Assembly: GCA_944470555.2 (NCBI GenBank)
Contig: OX104128.1
Coordinates: 38,051,920-38,115,919 of the forward strand
Origin: Heterobilharzia americana
Lineage: Eukaryota > Platyhelminthes > Trematoda > Strigeidida > Schistosomatidae
Length of the DNA stretch: 64,000 bases
Direction of reading: 5' to 3'
A model generated the notes under the pieces. The model was not told the origin of the DNA and ran no database searches. It worked only from the letters and a program-made list of their open reading frames with translations. Made by a program: the position numbers and the translations under genes. Positions 21,913 through 35,500 of the stretch are shown here, piece by piece. How positions within the stretch are numbered: the stretch's first letter is position 1; each line of letters starts with the position of its first letter.

Positions 21913-23639
21913 GTAATAGTAGTAGGAACAAAAGCAGCTTCCTTCATAAAATAAATATAAGTAATAATGTATTTTCGACAAATTTTCATCAGGCTCTATA
22001 CTACAAATACACTGGTTCATAATAATGCATGTAGATATAGAGTAGTAACACGAATTTTTAAAATTGGTGATTATCTGTACAACTGAATGAATCGTAATGT
22101 ATTTTACAGGATTTTGAGTAGTTAATTAATAGGATGACTAACATGTATGGGAGATAATTAATTCCAATCGAAGAACTCAGCAAGAAATATGTACGAAGAG
22201 ATCAAATGGGAACCATACAAGGAATAAGCTTTGTTGTAAATTCATCGTCCAGAATATGATTGGACAATAGAAAGTGTAACTCTGTATATCATTTCCCACT
22301 AGCTACAGTGACAGATTTCCTTCATTATTTTGTGATAAGGTTTGTACAAGACTAACTGAATTCATAAAAGCATACTGATATGTCATATGCGAAATCCTTT
22401 TCCAGATGTCTATATCCTCTTTGGCATATATTGTTATAAAGCCTCGAAACATTTGAGGGAAAATCAGTTGTTGTTTTTTCATCGTTTCATCATTCAATAA
22501 TACAGCAGATATATCCGCTTACAGTGTAGACAGATTACACTATGATAGAAGTATGAGGAATAAATCATGTTACAAAACTGATAAGAATATGATAACATTA
22601 AAGGGCTTTTTTTGCGTGGTCAGTATTTTTGTTAGGTTATTCCCAAACTCTAAAAAAAATTAATTAGAAAAGTTTAGTTGTAAAGAAGATGTGTACAACT
22701 GTATTGTACAGGCTGTATGGTTCTCCTGGGAACTGACCTAACCCTATAGCATCTAACATTTCATAAGAGGCTTTAAACTAATGCCTTGAACTCACTAATA
22801 ACTCGGAAGTATTCCTTTTTGTATATATGACATAAAAACACCGAATTGTGAGCAGATAAGAAGTATCAACCACACCTGTTGAACATTAACAATCCTCTTC
22901 ATCTCAATTCTTTCCTTATCCGTTAACAAAAACAGGTTTCAGCAGTTTCTTTGATGTCTTATCCATGAAACCAAAGCTAACGATCTAGCCTCATAAAAGA
23001 GAATCATAGGTACACTGAAACTACACTGTAGACTAAAGGTTGAAACATTCAACGTCCATTCCTATTGTCAAATCACACAACCCGCTAGACCATTCTCGAT
23101 CAGAGATGTACTTAACATAATCGTCAAAATCAGTTCAATCTGGTCAGTACAGTTAATTAATAAATCAATCAAGATACCCAGAGCTGGACGAATAGATTAC
23201 GAACTTTTATAACTACATTCATATGGACATGAAACGAAATCTGGTCCATTCCCTTAGTCATAGAATCCATATTCCTAATATTTATTAAGATGAAATAAGT
23301 CTTCTTAAAAATACTTTCACTGAAAACGAGTATCCTGAACACTTTATTGTAAAAACTATGAGGTAGAGATAAGTTAATCATTCAACTTTTTTGATCCCTG
23401 AAAATAATTATAAGTTTACGATTTAATCGACAGAAATACTGAAAAAATTTAAAGGCTGCCAAACTCAAACTGACTTTTTCTAATGTCTGTCTAATGTTTT
23501 AAATATACGTGAAGGATAAAATAACACTTTTAGCCGCCTCGATCGTGGTCATTTCTGCTAGGTGAAGACACTGACAAAATGTAGGGTCTTCTGAATACAT
23601 TGAGCAGAAACCTGTTTGTTTTTGGCATGTCTTTCACAT
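21913..23639. other. no gene recognised
   Basis: Unique AT-rich sequence. The frames at 22303-22497 and 23169-23381 (minus) have no recognisable domain. Confidence 0.4.
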
Positions 23640-24430
23640 CTATCGATTGTAAGATGGTGCTCCAGAAATGGTTTGAAACAACCTAAAGTTTAAGGGTAGG
23701 GAGTGAAGTGGTTGAATGTATCGACGACTTACATCAGACCAAACGGGTTAGTTACTGACGAAATGTCATCTAGGATACAGAATTCGCCAACTTGTGCCAC
23801 CTGTAGCAGTGACGACTGGCGAGATAACCGACTACCCAACAAAGGAGGGGTACGTTATACATTTAAGAAATGGACGTCCAAAGTAAACGGTACGAAGAGA
23901 CTACAGGTTTTCGAAAAAAATATCTTTGTTGCCTTGTCCGCGTATGGGGAAATCACTGTGTGAATAATGTTGAGGCTAGGTGAAGGGCACTAGGCAAGGA
24001 AAGTAATTCAGCTGATGAGGTTCTGAACTAGCCTACCTCAAAATGCGACCCTAAGAGGAGTTGAATTCGGTTGGAAGGAGGCCCAAGGTTTGAAGACCAA
24101 GATGTGACACCAGTGCATTAAGTCTCAGACTGTTAGTTTGAGCTCTGTAGGGAGATGTAAACTACCTGGCTAGGATCCGCTAAACGACAGGAATCAGTGA
24201 TCAAACTATTCTTAGTGAAATGGCATGTTTTCACTCTTTGATGTCTTTTGTTGCTTGACTAACCTTAATTTTCACATTTCCTCTCTCCTCATATACTTTT
24301 GTGTACTTTGATATCACTCTTCACCTATCCACTTGCGTTGATTTTATCCGTCTCCATTACTTTTCTTTGCTTGAAACAGAACTGCTTAAATCTATGCATT
24401 TCTTTTGACACGTTGAGTGTTGTTTGCATC
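23640..24430 (+). mobile_element. NLR-2 LINE, C-terminal and 3' region
   Basis: Plus-strand remnant of the second APE-type LINE family (NLR-2). IRPNGLVTDEMSSRIQNS is the block after the RT palm. Decayed blocks resembling LRLGEGH and FGWKEAQGLKTKM follow, ending HQCIKSQTVSLSSVGRCKLPG near 24100-24170. A pyrimidine-rich 3' UTR (TTTCACATTTCCTCTCTCC and following) runs to about 24430. Many stops. Confidence 0.75.
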
Positions 24431-24628
24431 TGTCTACACTTTGCTACCAAATAGATAAATATCTTTCAAATGGTTTTATTATTAAACAATGATTGAAATT
24501 CATCAATAGGAAAGGTTTTCACGTGGTGATACCATATTGAAGCTGAACAGGTTCAAAGATGATCCTATTCACCTAAAATGCACAACCTGAGTTCATATTA
24601 CCCAATCAGCCACAGGTTTAGATAATAA

Positions 24629-24955
24629 TGATGGTTAGTGGCTAGCAGTGAAATCCAGGACGAGCATTTCATTTTATTCGGGACTCAACAGCTGGTTGTA
24701 CCTGCCTCCCAACGAGCGGTGTTGTCCCCACCGGGATTCGAACTCAGGACCGACCGCTCCAAATGCCAGAGTGTTATCCACTACACCACCGAGCCACGAT
24801 AGCCGCCTGTTGTGTGACGGGTATAATTTTAGTGTTATTGCTTGTATTATACCGCCATTGATTGGAATGAATTGATCAGTCTCCATTGGCATATGGGCTT
24901 CTATTCAGATGCCTAGAAATTGCCTGTGTTTTAATTATATATAGTAATAACGGTT
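24629..24955 (-). repeat. Sm-alpha SINE, full length
   Basis: One complete minus-strand unit with the best conserved tRNA-like head here: GTGGCTCGGTGGTGTAGTGG and CCTGAGTTCGAATCCCGG. The hammerhead (about 24652-24697) is decayed: CTGTTGA in the first box and a broken stem II. Confidence 0.9.
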
Positions 24956-25320
24956 AGTGGCTAGCAGTGGAATCCAGGATGCACATTTCTAATACAAGCA
25001 ATACTACTAGAACTATACCCGTCGCACAAGAAGTGGTTATCATGACCCAGTGGTCTAGTGGATAACGCTCTGGCGTTTGTAAGTGATCGCTCTCGAGTTC
25101 AAGTCCAGGTGGGAACAACACTACTTACTCGGAGGCAGGTATGTCCAGCTGACGAGTCCCAAATAGGACAAAATGCGTATCCTGGATTACACTGCTAGCC
25201 ACGATCCATCATTGTTATAATTAGAACACATGTGACATCGAAGCATCCGCCAATAGAGACCGATCAACTCGGTCCAATTAACGACGGTATAATACAAGCA
25301 ATAAAACTAGTTATCTGGTA
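24950..25320. repeat. Sm-alpha SINE, head-to-head pair
   Basis: A short minus-strand ribozyme 3' strand (24952-24987) is joined to a full plus-strand unit (24988-25312). The plus-strand hammerhead near 25148-25192 has core CTGACGA and stem II GTCC/GGAC, but its second core box is AAAA instead of GAAA, which should abolish cleavage. The head reads GTGGTCTAGTGGATAACGCT. Confidence 0.85.
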
Positions 25321-25524
25321 CTCTTTGAAAAAAAACCCATAGAGAAATCATCACTTTTCAAACAAATTAGTTGCAATATTTTTTTAATTTTAATACTGAA
25401 AAGCATAGTTTTAAAATATAATCAAAAATAAAAGTTCATACAAGGAAACAATTATATTTTGCTTTAAAAATTCACATCATATCTTTCTTTCAGTTAAGAA
25501 AATGATTTATAATAAAGATGACGA

Positions 25525-25655
25525 ATAATGGGTAATGGATAGCAGTAAAATTTATCATTACTATACATAATTAAAAACACAGGCAATATATGAGCATCCG
25601 CCAATAGAAATTGATCAATTCGGCCCAATCAACGACGGTGTAATACAACCAATAA
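25525..25655 (+). repeat. Sm-alpha SINE tail fragment
   Basis: The 3' part only: GGATAGCAGTAAAATT, ACACAGGCAATATATGAGCA and ATTGATCAATTCGGCCCAAT. It lies just beyond the TLCD4-like 3' UTR. Confidence 0.75.
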
Positions 25656-25816
25656 ATAACCCTAAAGATGACGAATGATAGAATTTATTAACCATTAACT
25701 GTACAGTATACTCTCTAATCTTCATGATAATCAGCTGTTGAAGTTTAACGCTGTGTTTGTTATTCGATGATAAGAAGAGGTTGAAAGCCACACATACACG
25801 CACACACACGACTTTC

Positions 25817-25822
25817 TTTATT
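25817..25822 (-). terminator. candidate poly(A) signal of the TLCD4-like gene
   Basis: AATAAA on the minus strand, 65 bases after the stop codon. It is the first such hexamer downstream. Confidence 0.45.
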
Positions 25823-25886
25823 ATGCAGAATTCGGATTTTTTTTAAAAACTGATAAATAATGAATGAATAGTCTTTGAAAATTTGC

Positions 25887-26550
25887 TTATTGAATTAATG
25901 AATGTTGAACATCCTGATTTTTTAATCGTTGTGTTAATTCAGTGTCATTACCATCAATTAAATTATGAGATAGAGTATTTGGATACAGATTATCTGATGA
26001 TTGTATATTTTCTTGATTCATATTAGATATACTAAGTTCTAAGCTAGAATATGTTGATTCATGTTCACTGTCAGAAGAATAGCTTGATAAAGATGATATT
26101 CCACTATTACCACTATCCAGTGAAGTTTGACTTAAATGATTATCTGTTAGAGATGATTTTGTAGTTATACTCATTTGATTATCATGAGTATTAAATTTTT
26201 GGAGATTACGTAAACGTTTATGTAATTTTGCTTGAGCTTTACGAATATCACCTTGCCAATCAGCAGTTGATAATATTTTAATCGATTTTAAACCAATACG
26301 ATATGTTCGAAATGCCCAATGAATATTTAATCCATCAAGTAATCCACATGTAGTAATAAAAACAGTATTCATTAATGGGAAATATTCAACACAAATTTTA
26401 TATGTCTCACTTCCATAAGTGATATATGCTATATACCAGAATGGGAAAATCATTAGATTACGTGTTATAATAAAGAATATTGCAAATATTAAAGTTACAC
26501 ATGCAACACGACGACGATCAGGTTTGTAACCAATTGTACGATAAAACCAT
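25887..26550 (-). CDS. TLCD4: TLCD4-like exon 6 with long tail
   Basis: Acceptor TTTATTTTATAG, then 221 codons including the stop. Encodes WFYRTIGYKPDRRRVAC, two membrane segments, HWAFRTYRI near residue 254 and then a tail rich in Ser, Asn and Gln (for example SLDSGNSGISSLSSYSSDS near residues 320-340). Confidence 0.9.
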
Positions 26551-29500
26551 CTATAAAATAAAGTAAAATTATACCTTTATAATTCATATTAGATTATTAG
26601 AGGAAATATTTAAGGTAATTGAAGGAATATGAGATATAAACTGAAATTGATTACCACTGTAGATATACTGAACTTTGAAGATTTAAATAGTATATCAGTT
26701 TGCTGACATAATTTTACAACTTCTCAGGTAATTATAAACTATCTTGACTGATTTAATCAGTGTAAAGATTTACTGCACTCAGTATTAAGAACAAGATCCG
26801 GATTTTCAACATTAATGTCAGTCAAGTAAATCAGTGCTTCTATATAGTTCAGAAACTTTACGTGTCACAAAAAGCATTTCCAACGAACTATAGACGTGCA
26901 TCATCAGCAGCTGGCGTCTACGCTCACTCGATACTGACATTGAAGATCAGATGGATGGCCAGAATAATAAGAATAAGCAACAAGAAAATCTGACCTGCTA
27001 ACAAACCAACCAAGAACTTATCACCCAACAAATATGCAGAATAAGAAAGTGGAAATGAATTGGATTGAGCATACACTGAGAAGACCATTTGGGAACATCA
27101 TGCACCAGGCAAGGCCAGGCCGTCGAATGGAATCCAAAGGGGAAACGACGAGTTGGCCGTCCGAGGGTGATATAGAGGAGATGGTGTGAGGAAGAAATGA
27201 AAGCCTATCGGCAGTGGTGGAGCCAGGTTCGAAAAACTGCAATGGAGACATGCTACTGAAGCCCTATGTTGCACTAGAAACCCAGAGGACAAATAATAAT
27301 AACATGTGATTCGAAACTGAATGATCTAATTATAAAGTTCTCATTATCCTGCTAAACAATACCAACACTAACTTTAATATGAAGTCTTTCTTTTTCAATT
27401 TTTAGTTGGAAGAAATATGTTTAATTCTCATGAGTCATTACAAATAATTTTCACATATACTGACGCTTTTGTCATATCTTTCAGAATGTATAACAATGAA
27501 AATGAATTCATTGAAGAGCACTTCTAATTGATATCTACTTGGTGGCTAGCAGTGGAATCTAGGATGCGCGTTTCGTCCTATTTAGAACTCATCAACTGGA
27601 TGTACCCTCATTCCACTGAGTGATGTTATTCCTACTGGGACTCGAACAAAGTACCTATCGCTCCAAACGCCAGAGCGCTACCCACTAGGCCATCAGGGCA
27701 AGTCAGTCACCGCTTATGCAACGGAGCATCAGTTGTTGCTTTCGATACTTGTAATTTTCCATTGCTACACAGGTTCGAATTGCTCGATTCCTATAGCGAA
27801 AGCTGCGATACTGCCTACTTGTTGTGTTGATATCTTTTTGACGACTAACAGTGGAATCTAGGACACATATTTCATCTTATTTGGGATAACAACAACTGAT
27901 ACCTATGGTATTCCTGTCCCAAAGGCCTAGTGGATAGTAAAGCGATAAGTACTGAGTTCGAGTCTCAGTGGGAACAAAATCACTCACTAGGATCCACGTA
28001 TATCCAGTTGATGAGTTCCAAATTACACGAAACACGTGTCCTGGATTCTACTGTTAGCTACCGAACAGACATTAATATAATGAGTTAGTAGGCAGTATCA
28101 CAGCTTCTGCATAGAAATCCATCTGTCAACTGAGGTCGAGAAATTAAAAGTAGCAAAAGTAAAACTTTGAATTGTGACAAACATATCTATAACGTTAGGC
28201 GTATAGGAAATAATATACAGCCTATTAAGTATTAGAAAATGAACAATTACGAAAATAAGTCAATTAAGTACAACTATGATAAAGTGTAACGGAATTAAAA
28301 GATACCTTTGATTGACAAACGGTGTAGATAATTCTGTTGTTAAACGATAAACTCCAAAGAATACACAACTTCGATATTGCTGAAATTAAGCAAAACTATA
28401 TTGTTATTACATTTTAAACAATCATAGAGATAATCAACTTGTGTGAATACTTTTCACTAATATATACAAATGATACAATTTCATAACAGTCTAGTTAAAC
28501 AATAAATATTCAAACATCAATATGTCTAGGAATGATCAGGTAATTGATAACTTTTGAAAATAAACCAATAGAGAGACAGAATGAAATACAATCCTTTACA
28601 ATCCCTGACGGGGTCATGGGTGCACACTGCTAAGGAGTCCCATACTAGTACGAACCAACTGTCCAGTGCTTCCAGGTTTTCTTTGTTCCTCCAACTGACG
28701 TTAGTCTACGATGAATATTAACTTGAAATAGTAAAGTAGTTAAAATTGCCAGGTGTTTCAACAAAGGTAGGAATATAAAAAATAAGAATTTAGAATTCAA
28801 TACGAGTTGGAATGGAGAAAATTTCTTTGAAAGTAATACAGAGTGAACATATTCACATCACCAACAATTGATTCTTATCACTTCAAGAACTCTAGTCAGG
28901 AGGTCTACACCTCTTTGTATAGCCCAAACTAACAGTAAAGATTTTATAAATTGACGATATGATAGAGTATGACTATCTTCAACTTTTTTTCTAGCCTGAT
29001 CCTTCAATTGATAGCAATGTGTAGACGATGGTTCAATGTAAGCGAAAATCCACTTCGTTTATAGCATGTTTATAATCTCATCAACTGCAATCACCTTCCT
29101 TGTTTTATATTTTACTTTTAAACTCAACATTTTTCACATGGTAGTGGTTTCACTACACAAGGGGGTATGCTAAGATGATATCTATGATCGAAAAGCTTCA
29201 ACCTACTCACATCTATCTTACCCAATCCAGGAACTTTAGTGCAGTATCCCAATCATTCAGTAACAATAACGGAAAATAATTGAAGATAGTAATTGTGTGT
29301 AGATTTGTGCACTAAATTAATTTCTACACTCACTTTATGAAAGATAGTCATATCACCTGATCATTTCATCTCAAAACTATAAGTAACTCCTAACATTTGA
29401 CAGGCGTAAAATGCACGCCTAGGATTTTTAGATTTTTACCCAAAACACTCAAAAGATACTGAATTTCATCAGTTTCTTAAAAGACTAGGATTACGTTGGG

Positions 29501-32500
29501 TGTGTATACCAAGTATATCAGGTACTCATCGGAAAGCTGATGAAATTTTTTGAAGTGAAATGTTAGCACGATGATATTCATCAGTGTAACTTTAACAAAA
29601 TTTTAAAAAAGGAACAATGGGAGTGGACATTGCTGGGTGTCATTACGTCAGTTGACAACTCTTTGTATATTTTTACACAGTTGCATGAGTTGGAGAATAG
29701 AGTCTTGATTAGTTTAATAAATTTCCTACGGACTCAATTCATAGTCTCAGTTATATATTATCAAAATATTTCTTAACATATGGAGCCAAATATCAACTTC
29801 AAGTCAATTAGTACAGTTAGGGTCAGAAAGAATAAGCAACAAGGAACTGTGGCTGGGAACGAACCAACCAAAAACCTATCACCCAATAAATATGTAAAAG
29901 AAAGTGGATTCCACGTTCACTGAGAAGACCATTCGGGGAAATCACGCACCAGACTAGGCCAGGGAGTCGAGTGGAACCTAAAGTGGAAACGACGAGTTGG
30001 GGGTGTTAGGATGACATAGAAGAGGTCATGTGAAGAAGAAATGAAGGCTTATGGGTAGTCGTGGATTCAGGTTCAAAAGATTATAGAGAAGAGAGTGAAA
30101 TGGTGAAGTGCTACTGAATCCCTATGTTTCACTAGGAACCTAAAGGACATATGATGATGATGATGATGAGGGTCATACAACGGTGATCATACCTATGCTT
30201 CAAAAATAATCGAACCCAGGTTTAGGTCTAAAATTTGATTCCCCTTTAGCGATCTAGACGAGTCTGACGTGACTACTTCTGAAGCCCATACACTAGATAG
30301 TACTAAAGATATTGTCATCAAACGTTTTTCAATGCCAATCATTTAGACTTTTAGGCGAAAATCACCGAGTCTTACCGTCTTGCAGCGTTTCAAATGTGAA
30401 ACAGTCTACTCAGCTTAGTGAAAGAGCCGACTTATACATCCCATTTAAGTTGGAGTAGTTTCTTTAGAAACGCTGATTAATCGCCTAGCACCGGTAACTT
30501 CTCCATATTTTACACTTGCTTCACACAGCACTGGTTGTGGTCACTACGAAACTCTAAGCTTATATATTTTGAATGCTTTCGCTTTTCATTGTAACCGGAA
30601 CTAAGTAGAAATTGTCTCATCACATCAATCAGTTGTGATGAGGTTGAAGGGATACGCCGGTTTTTAATGATCTACGGTTGTACGTTACTGCCTTTAACAC
30701 TGTTTATACAATAGACTGAAAGTTATGCTACCCTTCATCGGAACGGGGATTGTCACCATGCTTACATAAAATCCTTATTACCTCCTTCTTAAATACATAT
30801 TTGAGATTTCCGTTTTCCAACTGAATAGAGACAAAGTTCTCTCATTTGTCTATTTTATACCATCAACTGAGGCACAAACACATGATAGAAGTCAAAGGGG
30901 TACTCAACAAGGAGCAACACTCCTTTACCTGTCCTCTCCAACGATGCTTTATTTCAATATAACTTGTCTGCATCCAACATTGGTTTGATGTCGGATAAGT
31001 ATTCGCAACCAGAGTTTCGGCTACCAAGCTTATCTCTTCTTCCAAAGAGTCTTCTATGCATACCCTTTGGATCTAGTTGAATAAGCACCGAAGCCTCACT
31101 CGTATTGAGGAGAGACGTTAGCGAACCCAAACATAAACTGGACTCTTTCCCAGAGAAAGTATTTACCAAGCTTCTGTGCAGGAGTGACTATCATGGTTTG
31201 ATATTTAGACACAAATTTAATTGTCATAAGATAAACATTCTATGCAACTGAGATCAGGATAATTGGAAACAACCACATGACAAATTCTTCTGAAAACTTA
31301 GAATATATAAATAGTAATGTCATATCCTATTGCACTTATCAATTTCATTCAATTAGTGAGTGGTCACTTATACACAGAGGAGACTTATCGACCCTTCCAA
31401 GTAAAGACATTGGAAAACATTTCATAGGGGTTCAAAAACGGAGTGAATTATCTGAAACTATCAACACCTGTAGCAAACATCCAAGCACTTCAGATTGCAA
31501 AGCAAACTATTGAGACCATAAAATAAATCTTCGTACATCTTTGAAACTCACTTAAGTGTCCTTAAATTTATCAAAACCTTAGTTAAAGAAAGTTTAAGTT
31601 ACCTTTATATGTTTGCAACCTATTTGTTATCACATCAGTAAGTTCAACTTTGAAAACAAGGTCAATCTATCACCTCTTTTTTTATTTTATTGTTGTTTTG
31701 ACCTTCAGCTCAGTCTTTTCATATGAAGTTTTTCTACTTTCTCACTAATTACAATTATAATTCAATTTTCAGCTTTTGGGGGATTTATTGATTCTAAGAG
31801 GTGATTCCTGAAGTTCCAATGAGAAGTCGCAACTGGTGCGGCCAACCAAGTCGAACAAGAGGACACTTACTCAAAGACAGCATTGGATGGAGGTTGCGCT
31901 ATAATTTGGTTGTATTGTGTTCTCTGAACTGGGATATTCAACCGTAAAGCTTTCATCGTCTTTCTAGACGACATCATCAGCACCAACTTCAGTATAAAGT
32001 GAACTGTCAATATCTCTCCCTGAGTGATTTAGTAGCTTCCCCTGACAAAGTGGTCTCTGATTGCTTATTTCCTTTAATTGTTGTATCATTGACTGCATAG
32101 TCTTTCCTGTTGGCTGTTACTCTGCTTCACCTCTCATCTTTCTGTCGCTTATCATTCTTCTCATAGGTTGGTACATTGAGTCCATGTCTATACATCTATT
32201 AGTTGCTGACTGGCTAACTGACCTGAATGCTAAACTTCTAGGAGTTCTCTGATATTCTTTGTGTTGTTTCCTCTCTCCGTCCAAAATTTCTACATTGTCG
32301 AAATCAAATTCATCTCCATAGTTGTTATCCATGTGTATTGAAATGAGTGATGAAATGTCGTGACATTTAATTACCAATTGGTGTTCATTTAAATGACGAA
32401 GGTGAAGAGGGCGACCACTTCGTCCAATGTAGTGTTGACTATAGTTATTGCAGTTGATTTTGTAAATCATATTCGGTTTGCCTTCTTTGGTCGTTGCATC

Positions 32501-35500
32501 CTTTGGTCTGCATAATAGTGTTTGGGGGAATTTGTTGGTTTGTGAGCCATACCAATTCCAAATGATCTCAGTAATCTTGTCATGGTTTCTAATATATTCT
32601 TTACATACGGTAGGATGATGCGTTTGTTGATTTCTGTCGATGACTTATATATATACATATATAGGATTTCAACCCAGTGGCTAAATGGCAACGTGCTGAC
32701 CACGGAACATGAAGCTTCTGGGTTCAATCTCTGGCTTGGGGTGGAGGGCTCACGGGTGCGCACTGCTGAGGAGTCCCATGCTAGGACGAACCAGCTGTCC
32801 AGTTCTTCCAGGTTTCTTATTTTTCTCCAACTGATATCGAAATCCAGGAGGAATAACTATCCAAAATTATGATTGCCAATGATATAAAAATATCCGGTGT
32901 CTAATACAAGTACAATGGTGATTAACTTGTTGACATCTTATTGTTTTGACGAAATTAATAAAGATTGATAGAATGTTGTAAATCTTGAAGTTGAATAAGA
33001 AAGAACATTGTTATTGTTGTCAATTTTAGCTAAATCACTGAAAATGTTCAACTATTTGGTTCTTAAAATCTTGATGACAATAACCACACCATCTTTTCTT
33101 CCCTATACAACTTAGAGAAAAAGTTAAGGGGACTACATTGTTTAGCATTACTATATATTCTTGTCAATCTTAACTTCTTTTTACTTTACATCTGATTGTT
33201 AGCGTGATCATTGTGTTTCAAGTATGCATCATATATCCCGTAAATAGCTATCAGTATCCAAAAAGGGTTGAAAGAAGCGTAAGTATTAGTCACACTATAA
33301 TTTCTTAATATTTATCAATAGATAACTAGTAAATGGAGTTGATAACATTTGAAGTCATGGGATTTGAAGTGTAAATTTATCCATTACAAGTTTAATTCTA
33401 TTTGTCAATTTTTGTAGATAATCGTCCTGAAGAAAAAAAGGGCTAGGAAAATCATCTAAATAATCAATTATGGTTATACAAGATAAAATTCACAATAGAT
33501 AACAACAACAACAATATCGGTTTAATTAATATCAATATTATTGACATACCACAAGGAGGAAAAATGCAAAAGATGCAGCCCAGTGATGTAAAAGAAATAT
33601 GATCAGTTGTTTGTTCCACCAATAGAATGGCATAGAAACAGCATCTATAAATCAGAAAAGATAGTTTATGAAAATTGAAAAAAGGCATATGGAAACTTAA
33701 CAAATATCCAAGTATTTTTATAAAAAAATTTATCAATGACTATCCAGCATTATTAGCAGTCAGATGAAGTATGCGTGTTAATCAATGATATCCGCCTACA
33801 CAGGACAAAGTAGTTCAAATGAGTTGGAACAGATCATGAAACGGTATGTGTGTGTGATAGAGAGAGACAGACTAAATCAATATACAACCTCGCGCACAAA
33901 GGCATCGCTTCAAGTTGCCACGTTTCACAGGAGTGTGTAAACAGCAAACAGGTTGAAAATGAGTGATAGCGAGAGAAAAAAACTTTGAAAATCAAAATCA
34001 GTGGTAATCTTTATACTGAAGACGTCGAAAAAAGAATACATCTGTTAAATTGTGACCATTTCACTGAAAGTCTCTCATCAGTGAATCCTATCGTCTTGAG
34101 TAACCTAGCCGGACAGTCAGCATGGTCAAAAAAGACTGAGAGCAACAGTCAGTGACGTCATGCACTGGTGCCATGTCTTAGTCTGGCCACTCTAAGCCTT
34201 CTCCCAACCCAATCTAACTTTTCCTAAGATTGCACTTCGAGTTAAATCGTGACTCGGCATGCCCAATATATAATCCAGTCACCTCATCAATCGACTCGCC
34301 TAGTACACATCACATAACCTAGATAGTTCCACCAAACGCGACCACTGCTGCGAAGATGCCTGTGATCTAAAACTTGTTACCGCTTCACATTTTCTCCTTT
34401 CAACGGCTGTTTCACATTCATATAACAAGAGAGAATGAACGCCAGCGCAGTATACTCATCGTTTAATAGGTAGTCAGATATCTCGCCAATTGGCACCAGA
34501 GATGACACAAGTTGGCAAACACTAAACGGGTCTTTTATATCCCAGATGACATTTCGTCAGCAACCAGTCCGTTCAGGTTGATACAACTCTCTAAGTAGGT
34601 GAAGTGCTCTATGTATTTTAACTGCACATCGTATCATTAAACTAGGAGTGGCTGCAGACCAGTCCTGTAGCGTCATCTTAGGTTTGACAGGTGCTACATG
34701 CATGCTGAACAAATACAGATTTATATTCAACACGTTCAGAAGATTCTGGATTTTGTCAGGGTCTTTACACAGCAGGACAATATCATCTGTATACTCCAAG
34801 TCAACCAGATGACCCTCAGGTTAAGCCATGTGAAGTCAGGCGTAATTAATTTTAGGTTCATTAGTTCATCTATAACAAAACTAAATAGGAACAATAACAG
34901 TAGGCATTCATGATGGAAGCTATATAATTGGTCAGGACTCCTTTCACGATCCAACATTGCCAAATCATCTCACCGTCGACTGAGTGAGATCCCGCCTTCT
35001 GGTCGAGAAATATGGAAAGTATCATTTGCCGGGAAGTATGCTTGGGTTTCAAAACCCATCGAAGGATGAAAATCAGATCCATGCACCCTTGTCCAGATTT
35101 GGGACCTATCTGGGTTTTTGACACGATATTAATCAAAATGACTACCCCATGGTTGTCACAGGAAGACTTCTCTCCTTCCTTATATACTATAATCATCAGT
35201 GAAGTAGATGAGTCTGATGGGACTACCTTTGATTCCTATCCACTAACTAGAACTTCTATTACTCTAATCGGTGATTTTCCACCTCCATCCCTAAAATCTT
35301 TGAATGGTAGTCCATCAAGTCCGGCTGTATCAGATCGTTTCAGATTTAAAACAGTCTTCTCAGCCTCAAGAACAGTTGGAGGACAGACATTTACTTCCCA
35401 TTTACGCTTAGATTAGATGCTGCGCAACTCGATCGTTGCTGTAGATCATTTGAACTGTGCTTCAGTTTTCTGTGCAATGATCGATAGAACTCGATCAGCA

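Noticed and set aside
24648..24892. frames of 72-75 codons on both strands
   Set aside because: They are readings of a full-length Sm-alpha SINE.
33464..33736. 90-codon minus-strand frame
   Set aside because: It overlaps TLCD4 exon 4 but in another frame; the exon phase fits the TLC domain instead.
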